This document shows, in pieces, positions 8,921 to 17,206 of a DNA stretch of 64,000 nucleotides. The stretch comes from CAYRHN01 sp964424115 (GTDB lineage Bacteria; Chloroflexota; Anaerolineae; Anaerolineales; Anaerolineaceae): assembly GCA_964424115.1 (NCBI GenBank), contig CAYRHN010000014.1:1-64000 (forward strand), in the 5' to 3' direction. The notes beneath the pieces were generated by a model, which was not told the DNA's origin, made no database searches, and saw only the letters and a program-made list of their open reading frames with translations. Within the stretch, counting starts at the first letter, position 1. Each line of letters starts with the position of its first letter. A program made the translations under genes and the position numbers.

Positions 8921-9412
8921 TTACACTCCTTCACTGTGTTCGGCATAAAAATCTCTGCTCTTGCCGCCGTGTTTTTCCAGCAGGCGAATATTGGTGATGC
9001 GGGCAGCCTTTTCAACTGCCTTGACCATATCATAGACGGTCAAAGCTGCCACACTGACCGCGGTGAGCGCTTCCATTTCAACCCCCGTCTTGCCGGATGT
9101 GCGCACTGCGGCGCGGATCTGCACCCCCGGCAAGGCATCGTCCAGTTCCAGGCTCACTTCCACCTGGTGCAGCGGCAGCGGGTGGCAGAGCGGGATCAAC
9201 TCGGCGGTGCGTTTGGCCGCCATGATGCCCGCCACCTGCGCCACGCTCAACACATCGCCTTTCTTCATCAGGCCCTGGCGGATCAGGGCCAGCGTTTCGG
9301 GCTGCAGCCGCACTTCTCCGGCCGCCACGGCCGTGCGTTCGGTGTCGGGCTTGCCGCCCACGCCCACCATGCGCGCCCTCCCGTTCTCGTCCAGATGGGA
9401 TAATTTTGCCAT
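8921..9412 (-). CDS. moaC: Cyclic pyranopterin monophosphate synthase
   Basis: MoaC acts with MoaA in the first step of molybdenum cofactor synthesis, forming cyclic pyranopterin monophosphate from a GTP-derived intermediate. The 163-residue product begins MAKLSHLDENGRARMV and contains the conserved IPLCHPLPL segment with the catalytic-site His, then KTGVEMEALTAVSVAALTVYDM. The frame is open further upstream, but the ATG at 9412 matches the family start. A TATAAT box 6 bases before it and the lack of a ribosome site indicate a leaderless message. The moaC, moaD-moaE and thrC genes form one tight unit; moaA is not in the window. Confidence 0.95.
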   Translation of the reverse strand: MAKLSHLDENGRARMVGVGGKPDTERTAVAAGEVRLQPETLALIRQGLMKKGDVLSVAQVAGIMAAKRTAELIPLCHPLPLHQVEVSLELDDALPGVQIRAAVRTSGKTGVEMEALTAVSVAALTVYDMVKAVEKAARITNIRLLEKHGGKSRDFYAEHSEGV

Positions 9413-9418
9413 GCCTGA

Positions 9419-9424
9419 ATTATA
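9419..9424 (-). promoter_or_regulatory. -10 box of moaC, leaderless geometry
   Basis: TATAAT on the minus strand ends 6 bases before the moaC ATG, which would put the transcription start at or next to the initiation codon. No Shine-Dalgarno sequence lies between them. Confidence 0.6.
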
Positions 9425-9525
9425 ATCTCTTGCGGAAATATTCAAGGAAATTTAACACCGGTGACATGGATCTTAAGGACAAGAAATAGGCTCAAATAGG
9501 AATTTTATCGCCCACATTAAAACGT

Positions 9526-9578
9526 TCTTGTTTGTGTTCATCCGCACTTATCTGTGTTCATCTGTGGTTAAATACTCC
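9526..9578. repeat. Copy of a dispersed ATCYGTGTTCATCYGTGGTTAA-type repeat
   Basis: The intergenic sequence has three near-tandem T(T/A)CATCYG(T/C) units ending in TCTGTGGTTAAA. Related copies lie at about 502-528, 22036-22117, 25868-25904 and 28788-28836, always between genes. Confidence 0.6.
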
Positions 9579-9611
9579 CCCGGCAAGGATTATTTGTGGT
9601 AAATTATCCCT

Positions 9612-9941
9612 ATGAACAATTACGCCGCCGAGATCGACCGCGAACTGGCCCAGGCCGAGGATTCTCGCGCCAAAGGATTGGAAGGACGCGCGCGGGTGTG
9701 CGCCCGCCGCGCCGCCGCCCTGGCTGCCCGCGCCTGGCTGGAGCAGCGCGGAGAACCCGTCCCTTCTGCCAACGCCATCGACCTGTTCCAGGCCCTGAGC
9801 ACCCATCCTGCGCTGCCGTCCGATGCACTTCAGACGCTCCGACTTTTACTGATGCGCGTCACGCCGGAGTACACCCTGCCGGTCGAGGCCGACCTGATCG
9901 CAGAAGCCCGCCGGCTGGCCTCGCTCCTCCTTTCCCGCTGA
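9612..9941 (+). CDS. Small helical protein of unknown function
   Basis: I do not recognise a family with certainty. The 109-residue product is Ala/Leu/Arg-rich and looks entirely alpha-helical; the stretch GLEGRARVCARRAAALAARA resembles a HEPN-type helical repeat but lacks enough markers for a call. A TAAATT box lies 6 bases before the ATG (9600-9605), again a leaderless arrangement, which supports this start. The gene ends 10 bases before the next ATG, so it is probably cotranscribed with the GNAT gene downstream. Confidence 0.7.
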   Translation: MNNYAAEIDRELAQAEDSRAKGLEGRARVCARRAAALAARAWLEQRGEPVPSANAIDLFQALSTHPALPSDALQTLRLLLMRVTPEYTLPVEADLIAEARRLASLLLSR

Positions 9942-9951
9942 CCTCCTCCCC

Positions 9952-10485
9952 ATGGAAAATCCCCCTTCGCTTCCCTCTGATTGGCTGAACCAGGTGGTCA
10001 TCCGCCCCATCGAACCTGCCGACCTGCCCGACCTGGAATGGGACGGCGAATTCATCCACTTCCGGCGCATGTATGCCGATGCCTACACCCGCACTCTCAA
10101 AGGCCTGACCATCATCTGGGTAGCGCGCTGGACGGGTTTCCCCGGGTTGCTGGGGCAGGCATTTGTCCAGCTCAATAGCGACCGGCACGAGCTGGCCGAT
10201 GGCAGAAACCGCGCCTACCTGTACTCCTTCCGCGTCCGCCCGCAATTCCGCTCGGTCGGCCTGGGCACGCGCTTCATAGAGGTGATCATGGAAAACCTGC
10301 GCGAGCGCGGATACCGACGGCTGACGCTCAACGTGGCCAAAAACAACATCCGCGCCCAGGCGCTCTACCGCCGCCTGGGTTTTGCCGTCACCGCCCACGA
10401 GCCGGGAATCTGGTCCTACCAGGATCACGAAGGCAACTGGCAGAACGTGGAGGAACCCGCCTGGCGGATGGAAAAGGCGCTTTAA
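9952..10485 (+). CDS. GNAT-family N-acetyltransferase
   Basis: This 177-residue protein has the Gcn5-related acetyltransferase fold and should transfer an acetyl group from acetyl-CoA to an amine that cannot be named from sequence. The acetyl-CoA binding motif A is seen as YSFRVRPQFRSVGLGTRFIE, followed by the motif B stretch LNVAKNNIRAQALYRRLGF. It lies 10 bases after the small helical protein. Its TAA stop overlaps the stop of the convergent ABC permease by 3 bases, so the two 3' ends share sequence. Confidence 0.88.
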   Translation: MENPPSLPSDWLNQVVIRPIEPADLPDLEWDGEFIHFRRMYADAYTRTLKGLTIIWVARWTGFPGLLGQAFVQLNSDRHELADGRNRAYLYSFRVRPQFRSVGLGTRFIEVIMENLRERGYRRLTLNVAKNNIRAQALYRRLGFAVTAHEPGIWSYQDHEGNWQNVEEPAWRMEKAL

Positions 10486-11297
10486 TTCAAATTTTGATGC
10501 TCAAATAGATACACGACCAGCCCACCCAACACCAGGCACAGCGCGGCGAGCAGGACCGCCGCCAGGGCCGGATCGACCGGGGGGTTGATATAGAAAAGAT
10601 TATCCAGCGGCGGGTTGGCGATCTGGCTGGTGAGATGCAGCACATTTTGGGTCAGGTTCGAGGGCAGCCAGGTGGCAATGGTATGCCAGGGATCCGGCAG
10701 GCCGTTCAGCCCCTGCACGCCGATGAAGTCGGCGATCACCCAGCCCAGGCCGGCCGCCAGCGGTAGGGAAGGCGAGCGCCCCACCACCGCCAGCAGTGTG
10801 CCGATCAATCCATACGGCAGCAGGCACAGCACAGTCAGAAGATAACAGGCCAGCAGCACATCCCATTGGATTAGGTTCATACTGACCGGAAAACCATGAT
10901 CGTTCAACAGGATTGCACTTAGTGGAACGCCGACTACCAGCATCACCAGGGGATAGAGCATCAGGCACAACAGCAAGGCCAGCAGTTTCGAGAGGATCAG
11001 GCTGCGCCGCGGTGCGCCGTGGCTGACCCACTGCTGCACCCAGCGGCGTTGATAATCCGCGCCCAGGTTCAGTCCCGCGAACGTGACGGCCAGCAGCAGA
11101 CCGACCACAGAGCCCGCCACGCCAAGCATGACCGACACCACTTCTCCCCAGACAGGCGTGGGAACCGACGGGTCGGGAGTATTGATGGATGCAAGGCAGG
11201 CTACTACCGCCATGAGCGCTAAAACGGTCAGCATGGCCGCCAGGATGGTCTGTTTGAAGATCTTTTTCAGCTCGGCTTTCAATAATCGGAAGAACAT
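10482..11297 (-). CDS. ABC transporter permease (ABC-2 type)
   Basis: This about 271-residue integral membrane protein has six predicted hydrophobic segments, the first being TILAAMLTVLALMAVVACL after the short FFRLLKAELKKIFKQ start that is typical of ABC-2 type permeases. It should form the membrane part of an exporter with the ATPase encoded just upstream. A GTG at 11303 would overlap the ATPase stop (GTGA); I prefer the ATG at 11297 because GGAGGAG stands about 7 bases before it. The substrate cannot be read from the sequence. Confidence 0.88.
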   Translation of the reverse strand: MFFRLLKAELKKIFKQTILAAMLTVLALMAVVACLASINTPDPSVPTPVWGEVVSVMLGVAGSVVGLLLAVTFAGLNLGADYQRRWVQQWVSHGAPRRSLILSKLLALLLCLMLYPLVMLVVGVPLSAILLNDHGFPVSMNLIQWDVLLACYLLTVLCLLPYGLIGTLLAVVGRSPSLPLAAGLGWVIADFIGVQGLNGLPDPWHTIATWLPSNLTQNVLHLTSQIANPPLDNLFYINPPVDPALAAVLLAALCLVLGGLVVYLFEHQNLN

Positions 11298-11299
11298 AA

Positions 11300-12232
11300 T
11301 CACTCCTCCTCCCCCGCCGCTGGGGTCGCATCGTCGGCTGTTGAGCCGGTCAGGTCGAGGAAGATGCTTTCCAGGTCAGGATTCCCGTTCTTGACCTCGG
11401 CAGGGGTCAGCCGGTTGGCGACCAGGCTTTCGATCAACGCTTCCGGGGACACTCCCTGGGCCTCCACCCAATCTCCGCTGGCAGATACGCGCACCGCTCC
11501 CGGCAGGGAACGCAGCACCTCGGCTGCCTGCTGAGAATCGGACACCCGTGCCCGCACCACCTGGCTCCCCTGCACCAGCTCCGCCACCCGCCCCTGCTTC
11601 AGCACCCGCCCGTGGTTCAGCACCGCCACCCGGTCGCAGATCTGTTCCACTTCGTGCAGCAAATGGCTGCTCAGGAAGACGGTCACCCCCTGGGCAGGCA
11701 AGGAGCGCAGCAAGTCGCGCACCTCTTTCATTCCCGCCGGATCCAATCCATTGGTTGGCTCATCCAGGATCAGCAGTTCCGGCTTGTGCATCAGGGCTAT
11801 TGCCAACCCCAGGCGCTGCTTCATACCGGTGGAGTAGGTCTTCACCTTACGCCGGGCATCTTTCACCAGATCCACTTGCCCCAACACTTCTTCGATCCGT
11901 TTTGCTGTCACCTGCGGGTGCAGGTGCGCCAGCAGGCGCAGGTTGTCCCGCCCGCTCAGGTCGGGCAGAAAACCCGGTTCCGCCACCAGCGCCCCCACCT
12001 TCAATAATATTGAAGAATGAGCGAAGGAGACCGGTTGGCCGAACAGGCACACCCTCCCGGCGCTGGGCCTTAAAAGCCCCAGCAGCATCCCGATCGTGGT
12101 GGTCTTGCCTGCCCCATTCGGCCCGAGGAAGCCAAACACCTCGCCCTTTTCGACGTTCAGGTTGACCGCATCTACCGCCAGCAAGCTGCCGTAGCGTTTA
12201 GTAAGTTGATCCGTTTCAATGATCAGACTCAT
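11300..12232 (-). CDS. ABC transporter ATP-binding protein
   Basis: This 310-residue ATPase powers the adjacent ABC-2 permease. Walker A is GPNGAGKTT, the signature region is YSTGMKQRLGLA and Walker B is LLILDEPTNGLDP, followed by the H-loop in FLSSHLLHEVEQ. A C-terminal extension of about 90 residues is seen in many drug and lantibiotic-type exporters. The start is set at MSLIIETDQLTKRYG, where homology to the family begins, rather than 16 codons upstream. The sequences do not indicate the transported substrate. Confidence 0.93.
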   Translation of the reverse strand: MSLIIETDQLTKRYGSLLAVDAVNLNVEKGEVFGFLGPNGAGKTTTIGMLLGLLRPSAGRVCLFGQPVSFAHSSILLKVGALVAEPGFLPDLSGRDNLRLLAHLHPQVTAKRIEEVLGQVDLVKDARRKVKTYSTGMKQRLGLAIALMHKPELLILDEPTNGLDPAGMKEVRDLLRSLPAQGVTVFLSSHLLHEVEQICDRVAVLNHGRVLKQGRVAELVQGSQVVRARVSDSQQAAEVLRSLPGAVRVSASGDWVEAQGVSPEALIESLVANRLTPAEVKNGNPDLESIFLDLTGSTADDATPAAGEEE

Positions 12233-12374
12233 GGGAATGAACCTCTGTTTAATGAATGGGAATTCCATTGAATTATACATTTAAATAAATTCCTTTTACA
12301 GTCATAATCAGTGCACTGGTACAGCAGACCCCTATTCACCCCTTAATTCTCGTATCTTGAATTCCAAAAATACC

Positions 12375-12403
12375 TTTACATTTCATCCCCTGTGTGCTAT
12401 AAT
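12375..12403 (+). promoter_or_regulatory. Promoter of the RRM protein gene
   Basis: TTTACA (12375-12380), a 17-base spacer and TATAAT (12398-12403) form a near-consensus sigma-70 type promoter. A start near 12410 would give a leader of about 140 bases containing the hairpin at 12443-12472. Confidence 0.7.
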
Positions 12404-12442
12404 TCAATTCGTAAATTTCAGATCTGCGTTTGATTGATCTCG

Positions 12443-12472
12443 CCGCCCTTCTGTATCAAGGGGCGGTTTTTC
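12443..12472 (+). terminator. Intrinsic terminator within the leader of the RRM protein gene
   Basis: Stem CCGCCCTT/AAGGGGCGG (one bulged G) with a 7-base loop followed by TTTTTC. It lies between the promoter and the coding start and would stop transcription before the gene unless read through, as in an attenuator. Confidence 0.7.
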
Positions 12473-12552
12473 TTTCAACAATGACCTGGAAATCTTTCAT
12501 GGCTTTCGCAATGCCTGATTAGCAGCGAAAAGCCGCAAACCAAAGGAAAAAA

Positions 12553-12825
12553 ATGGAATCAAAGTTGTATGTTGGAAATCTGTCTTATGACACTACCGAA
12601 TCTGGCCTGCGCACTGCCTTTGAGCAATCGGGCACCGTGGTCTCTGTTGATGTGATCAAGGATCGCGATACTGGACGCATGAAGGGTTTTGCTTTCGTGA
12701 CGATGGGTAGCGAAGCGGATGCTCAGAAAGCCATCCAGGCTCTGGATGGGAAAATGCTGGACGGACGGGCCCTCAAGGTCAATATCGCCAAACCCCGCGA
12801 AGATCGCCCCCAGCGCCGCTACTAA
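12553..12825 (+). CDS. Single-RRM RNA-binding protein
   Basis: This 90-residue protein is one RNA recognition motif and little else. RNP2 is LYVGNL at residues 5-10 and RNP1 is KGFAFVTM at about 43-50, both with the expected aromatic residues. The short C-terminal tail KPREDRPQRRY is basic. Small RRM proteins of this type are known from cyanobacteria and other bacteria, where several respond to cold. The gene has its own promoter, a roughly 140-base leader with a terminator-like hairpin, a purine-rich AAAGGAAAAAA ribosome site and a terminator directly behind it, so it is a single-gene unit. Confidence 0.93.
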   Translation: MESKLYVGNLSYDTTESGLRTAFEQSGTVVSVDVIKDRDTGRMKGFAFVTMGSEADAQKAIQALDGKMLDGRALKVNIAKPREDRPQRRY

Positions 12826-12856
12826 AAGCGCGCCGGGCTTAATCGCCTGAACCAAC

Positions 12857-12900
12857 AGCCACCTGGTTGGTCGTTAAAGACCCTCCAGGTGGCTTTTTTT
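12857..12900 (+). terminator. Intrinsic terminator after the RRM protein gene
   Basis: Perfect 10-bp stem AGCCACCTGG/CCAGGTGGCT followed by seven T residues, 32 bases after the stop codon. Confidence 0.93.
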
Positions 12901-13044
12901 ATCCCGATTCATATACACTTCTAACACAATTATATATGTTTGTTAATTGACAAGATGCTATAATTCCCTAGACAGAATGTTTACTGTCACGGATCCGCCG
13001 GCCTTGCCGGTGGTTCCCGCCCCTCACACTTAAGGACGGATTCT

Positions 13045-15486
13045 ATGATGCGATTTGATCGTTTTACAGAACGTGCCCAAGAGGCCGCGCAGCGCGCAGC
13101 CGAGATCATCCAACGTTATGGGCACAACCAGATCGATACCGAGCATATCCTCCTCGCGCTAATCGAGCAGCCCCAGGGAGTGATCACGCAAATCCTGGAG
13201 ATCCTCAAGGTGGACGCTTCCATGTTGTCCGAGCGCCTGGATTTCATTTTACGAACCACCCCCAAGGCCAGTATCTTTGGCGGCGGGGCCGGCCAGGTCT
13301 TCATCACCCCGCGCGTCAAGCGCATCATCGACCTGGCCAATGAAGAGGCTTCGCGCCTGAAAGATGAGTTCATCTCCACCGAGCACATCTTCCTGGCTAT
13401 CCTCAGCGAGCGCAATACCCCCTCGGCGCGCCTGCTGGAATCGGCAGGACTGACCCGCGACCGCGTCAATGACGCGATCTTACAGGTGCGCGGCGGGCAG
13501 CGCATCACCGACCCGCAGGCCGAAACCCATTACCGTACTTTGGAGAAATACTCCCGCGATCTGACCACCCAGGCCCGCGAAGGCAAGCTGGACCCGGTCA
13601 TCGGCCGCGACAAAGAGATCCTGCGCGTGATGCAGATCCTCTCCCGCCGCACCAAGAATAACCCGGTGTTGATTGGCGAGGCCGGGGTGGGCAAGACCGC
13701 CATCGTCGAAGGCCTGGCGCAAAAGATCGCCTCCAACGATGTGCCGGAGCTGCTGGCCGGGAAAAAGGTCATCTCGCTTGACCTGGGCGCAATGATCGCC
13801 GGCTCGCGCTTCCGCGGCGAGTTCGAGGAACGCCTGAAAGCTGCCATCGAAGAGGTGCAGCGCGCTGAAGGCGAGATCATCCTCTTCATCGACGAACTGC
13901 ACACAGTGGTCGGCGCAGGCGCAGCCCAGGGCGCAATGGACGCCTCCAACATGCTCAAACCTGCCCTGGCGCGCGGCGAACTGCAGTGCATCGGCGCCAC
14001 CACCCTGGATGAATACCAGAAGCACATTGAGAAAGATGCCGCCCTGGAACGCCGCTTTGCCCCGGTCTTCGTGGACGAGCCCAGCGTGGACGACACGATC
14101 CAGATGCTCTTTGGCCTGCGCGACCGTTACGAGGCCCATCACAAGGTGCGCTTCTCGGATGACGCGCTGGTGGCTGCGGCGCGCCTTTCCTCCCGCTATG
14201 TCACCGACCGGCACCTGCCGGATAAGGCCATCGACCTGATGGACGAAGCCGCCGCCAAGCTGCGCGTGGCGCTCTATTCCCTGCCGCCCGAATTGAAGGC
14301 GATGAAAAGCGAACTGGAACGCCTGAAGGCCGAGGAAGAGCAGGCCGGCACCGAGCGCGACTACGAGCGCGCCGCGGTCAAAAAAGCCGACCGCCTGCGC
14401 ATGGAAAGCGAATATATCGCCCAGCGCGATCAGTGGGAATCCGAGCATAAGCTGGATGACGTGGTGGATGTGAACGACATCGCCATCGTGATCGCCCAGT
14501 GGACCGGCATCCCAGTCAGCCAGATGCTGGAAACCGAAGCCGAACGCCTGCTGCACATGGAAGACCACCTGCACCAGCGTATCATTGGGCAGGATGATGC
14601 CATCAGCGCCATCTCGGACGCCATCCGCCGCGCCCGCTCCGGTCTGAAGGATCCCCGCCGTCCGATCGGCTCCTTCATCTTTATTGGCCCATCCGGGGTC
14701 GGTAAGACCGAAATGGCGCGCGCTCTGGCCGAATTTATGTTCGGCGACGAGGAAGCCCTGGTGCGCCTGGACATGAGCGAATACCGCGAGGAACATACCG
14801 TCTCGCGCCTGTTTGGCGCCCCGCCTGGTTATGTAGGCTATGAGGAAGGCGGGCAGCTCACCGAAGCCGTGCGCCGCCGCCCCTACCGGGTGGTGCTCTT
14901 CGATGAGATCGAAAAAGCCCATCCGGAAGTATGGAACTCGCTCTTGCAGATCCTGGACGACGGCCGCCTGACCGACGGGCAGGGTCGCACGGTGGATTTC
15001 CGCAATACGGTCCTGATCATGACCAGTAACCTGGGCAATGAATATGTGAAGAAGAGCGGCTCGCTGGGCTTCGTTCCCGCCACCAGCAACGACGAAGAAC
15101 GCAAGGCGCACAACAAGATCCAGGAAGCGCTGAAAGGCACCTTCCGCCCCGAGTTCCTCAACCGCGTGGACGAGATCATCATCTTCTCCGCCCTCACCCT
15201 GGAGCAGATGGGGCAGATCGTCCACCTGCAAATGAAAGAAGTGCAGGAACGCATGAAGGAACACGGTCTGGATGTGGAATTAACCCCCGAAGCAGCCACC
15301 TGGCTGGCCCAGGTGGGCTACGAGGCCTCCTATGGAGCCCGCCCACTGCGCCGCGCCCTGCAAAAGAACGTGGAAAGCCCGCTTTCGATCAGCCTGCTCT
15401 CTGGCGAATTCTCCCCCGGCGACAAGGTTCTGGTGGAACTGGACGCCGAAAAACAGACCCTGACCTTCCACAAAGCCTCCGCTTAG
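13045..15486 (+). CDS. clpC: ATP-dependent Clp protease ATP-binding subunit ClpC
   Basis: This 813-residue AAA+ unfoldase feeds substrates to ClpP. The two N-terminal Clp_N repeats cover about 1-145 (starts RFTERAQEAAQRAAEII). AAA domain 1 has Walker A GEAGVGKT at about 211-218; a coiled UVR-like segment with ERDYERAAVKKADRL follows at about 430-455; AAA domain 2 has GPSGVGKT at about 548 and a conserved arginine-finger region near NRVDEIIIF. The UVR-like linker and length point to ClpC rather than ClpA or ClpB. Two ATGs occur in tandem (13045, 13048); AAGGACGG lies upstream. A TATAAT is present near 12958, but no CIRCE element was seen. Confidence 0.95.
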   Translation: MMRFDRFTERAQEAAQRAAEIIQRYGHNQIDTEHILLALIEQPQGVITQILEILKVDASMLSERLDFILRTTPKASIFGGGAGQVFITPRVKRIIDLANEEASRLKDEFISTEHIFLAILSERNTPSARLLESAGLTRDRVNDAILQVRGGQRITDPQAETHYRTLEKYSRDLTTQAREGKLDPVIGRDKEILRVMQILSRRTKNNPVLIGEAGVGKTAIVEGLAQKIASNDVPELLAGKKVISLDLGAMIAGSRFRGEFEERLKAAIEEVQRAEGEIILFIDELHTVVGAGAAQGAMDASNMLKPALARGELQCIGATTLDEYQKHIEKDAALERRFAPVFVDEPSVDDTIQMLFGLRDRYEAHHKVRFSDDALVAAARLSSRYVTDRHLPDKAIDLMDEAAAKLRVALYSLPPELKAMKSELERLKAEEEQAGTERDYERAAVKKADRLRMESEYIAQRDQWESEHKLDDVVDVNDIAIVIAQWTGIPVSQMLETEAERLLHMEDHLHQRIIGQDDAISAISDAIRRARSGLKDPRRPIGSFIFIGPSGVGKTEMARALAEFMFGDEEALVRLDMSEYREEHTVSRLFGAPPGYVGYEEGGQLTEAVRRRPYRVVLFDEIEKAHPEVWNSLLQILDDGRLTDGQGRTVDFRNTVLIMTSNLGNEYVKKSGSLGFVPATSNDEERKAHNKIQEALKGTFRPEFLNRVDEIIIFSALTLEQMGQIVHLQMKEVQERMKEHGLDVELTPEAATWLAQVGYEASYGARPLRRALQKNVESPLSISLLSGEFSPGDKVLVELDAEKQTLTFHKASA

Positions 15487-15495
15487 TTCTCCCCT

Positions 15496-15535
15496 GCGCT
15501 GCCGGGTACTCCCCGGCAGCGCTCCTCTTTTTTTC
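15496..15535 (+). terminator. Intrinsic terminator of clpC abutting the next start codon
   Basis: An 11-bp stem GCGCTGCCGGG/CCCGGCAGCGC with a short loop is followed by a T run (15528-15534). The next gene's ATG is at 15538, three bases beyond the T run, leaving no room for a ribosome site. Confidence 0.92.
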
Positions 15536-15537
15536 TC

Positions 15538-17172
15538 ATGCCTCCCGATAAAGAGATCCTCTCCCTGCTAAAAACAGCCCATCCCTTCCGCCTGCTCAAG
15601 CCGGAAGCCCAGGAATTATTGGCTGAAGAGGTGGAGTTGGAGATCTTTAAGGAGGGAGATACCATCTATCAGTTCGGCGAAGACGCCAACAAATTCTACC
15701 TGATCCTGAGCGGCAAGGTCCGGCTCACCCGTTACGTGCACGGCGAACCAGAGCTCTTCGGCGAATACGAAGCAGCGGATCTGTTCGGTTACGAGGCCCT
15801 GCTGGCATCGCAGCGGTATCACATGGATGCCAGCGCGGTTGGCGAGGTGCGCCTGGTGGTCTTCGATCCTAACCTGATGGAAGCGCTCTTCAAGGATGAA
15901 CCGCAGCTCGCCGGCCGTATCCAGCGTCTGTATGATTCCTTCCAGCTCTCACGCACGGTCCCCATTCACTGGCTGGACGAAGACGAAGCCATTTACTATA
16001 TTTCGCTTCACCATCCCATTTTCATTATGCTGCGGGTTGTTCCGCCAGCCCTGTTGGGGGTCGTAGTTACCAGCATCCTGTTCTACCTGGGTATTTCCAG
16101 CCTATCCCAATGGGTGACCGCTTTTGCTTGTGTCGCTTTACTCGCCTTTGGCCTTTGGTTTGCCTGGCTGTGGGTGGATGAACACAACGATTACAGCATC
16201 ATTACCAACAAGCGCGTCCTCTCCACCAATAAAGTTTTCCTGTTCTACGAATCTCGCCAGGAGATCCCCCTCCACGCCGTGCTCTCCAACAACCTGGACA
16301 CAAGCTATATCGGGCGCCTGATCGGCTATGGAGATATTCGCGTTCGCACCTACACCGGCTCGATCATTTTCCGCCAGCTGGCTGCGCCAGCGGATGTGAT
16401 CTCCATGCTGGAGGAACACCGCGCCCGCGCCACCCAGCAGCTCTCCCGCCAGGAGCGCCAGGTCATGATCCGCTTCATGCAGCGGCGCCTGAAAATGCTG
16501 CCGCCCGAACAGGCCGCCAGCCCGAATGGCGCAGTGCCAACCGAGGTCAAACAGGGGCCTTTGTCCGCCTTCCTCAACCGCATGTTCCAGATGCGCGTGC
16601 TGAAAGATGACCAGATCATCTACCGCACCCACTGGTTCATCCTCATGAAGAAGACCTTTGTTCCCCTGGTGCTTTCTCTGCTTGCGTTGTTGTTCATCAT
16701 TCTCAGCCTGCTGCAAGTGATCCCTCTGGTGGGCGGCTACCTTTCCGTCCTGCTCCTGCTGCTCGTCTGGCTGGGAATGTTCGGATGGTGGCTCTACCAG
16801 TATCTGGACTGGGCCAATGACAAATACATTATCACCAATGACCAGGTGATCGATATTTACAAAAAGCCGCTGGGGAATGAGGATAAACGCTCGGCATCGC
16901 TGGATACGATCCAGGAGATCGAATACAAACGCCTGGGCATCCTCGGCCTGCTGCTTAACTACGGCACAGTTTTCATCCTGATCGGCACGGAAAGGCTGAC
17001 TTTTGACGAGGTTTACAATCCTTCGCAGATCCAGCAAGAGATCTTTGAACGGATGAACGCCAAGAAACAAAAAGATAAATTGCAAAAGGAACTGCACGAA
17101 CGTGAGCAGATCGCCGACATGTTGGAGATCTACCACACGGTCACCGAGGCGGAGCGCAAGCGCCCGCTCTGA
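15538..17172 (+). CDS. Cyclic-nucleotide-binding domain membrane protein with PH-like domains
   Basis: The 544-residue product starts with a cyclic-nucleotide-binding domain of the CRP fold (about 15-125, with YLILSGKVRL and a beta roll around FGEYEAADLFGYEALL). Two membrane hairpins follow, at about 160-215 and 370-425, each leading into a bacterial PH-like domain (DYSIITNKRVLSTNKVF and DKYIITNDQVIDIYKKP). The C terminus is a charged helix. It is presumably a membrane sensor or scaffold; no enzyme domain is seen. The chosen ATG lies just behind the clpC terminator without a ribosome site, so an internal start is possible. It overlaps nothing and is followed by a zinc-ribbon gene after 34 bases. 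Confidence 0.82.
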   Translation: MPPDKEILSLLKTAHPFRLLKPEAQELLAEEVELEIFKEGDTIYQFGEDANKFYLILSGKVRLTRYVHGEPELFGEYEAADLFGYEALLASQRYHMDASAVGEVRLVVFDPNLMEALFKDEPQLAGRIQRLYDSFQLSRTVPIHWLDEDEAIYYISLHHPIFIMLRVVPPALLGVVVTSILFYLGISSLSQWVTAFACVALLAFGLWFAWLWVDEHNDYSIITNKRVLSTNKVFLFYESRQEIPLHAVLSNNLDTSYIGRLIGYGDIRVRTYTGSIIFRQLAAPADVISMLEEHRARATQQLSRQERQVMIRFMQRRLKMLPPEQAASPNGAVPTEVKQGPLSAFLNRMFQMRVLKDDQIIYRTHWFILMKKTFVPLVLSLLALLFIILSLLQVIPLVGGYLSVLLLLLVWLGMFGWWLYQYLDWANDKYIITNDQVIDIYKKPLGNEDKRSASLDTIQEIEYKRLGILGLLLNYGTVFILIGTERLTFDEVYNPSQIQQEIFERMNAKKQKDKLQKELHEREQIADMLEIYHTVTEAERKRPL

Positions 17173-17206
17173 CCTGGACCCCCCTCTCACCCCCAAGGAG
17201 CAAGCC

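Noticed and set aside
12930..13044. CIRCE or HAIR heat-shock operator before clpC
   Set aside because: No TTAGCACTC/GAGTGCTAA pair or CTTGAGT/ACTCAAG pair was found; only a weak GACAG/CTGTC inverted repeat is present.
13480..15264. A 594-codon minus-strand open frame inside clpC
   Set aside because: Shadow of clpC; the plus strand has complete Walker motifs and family-length protein.
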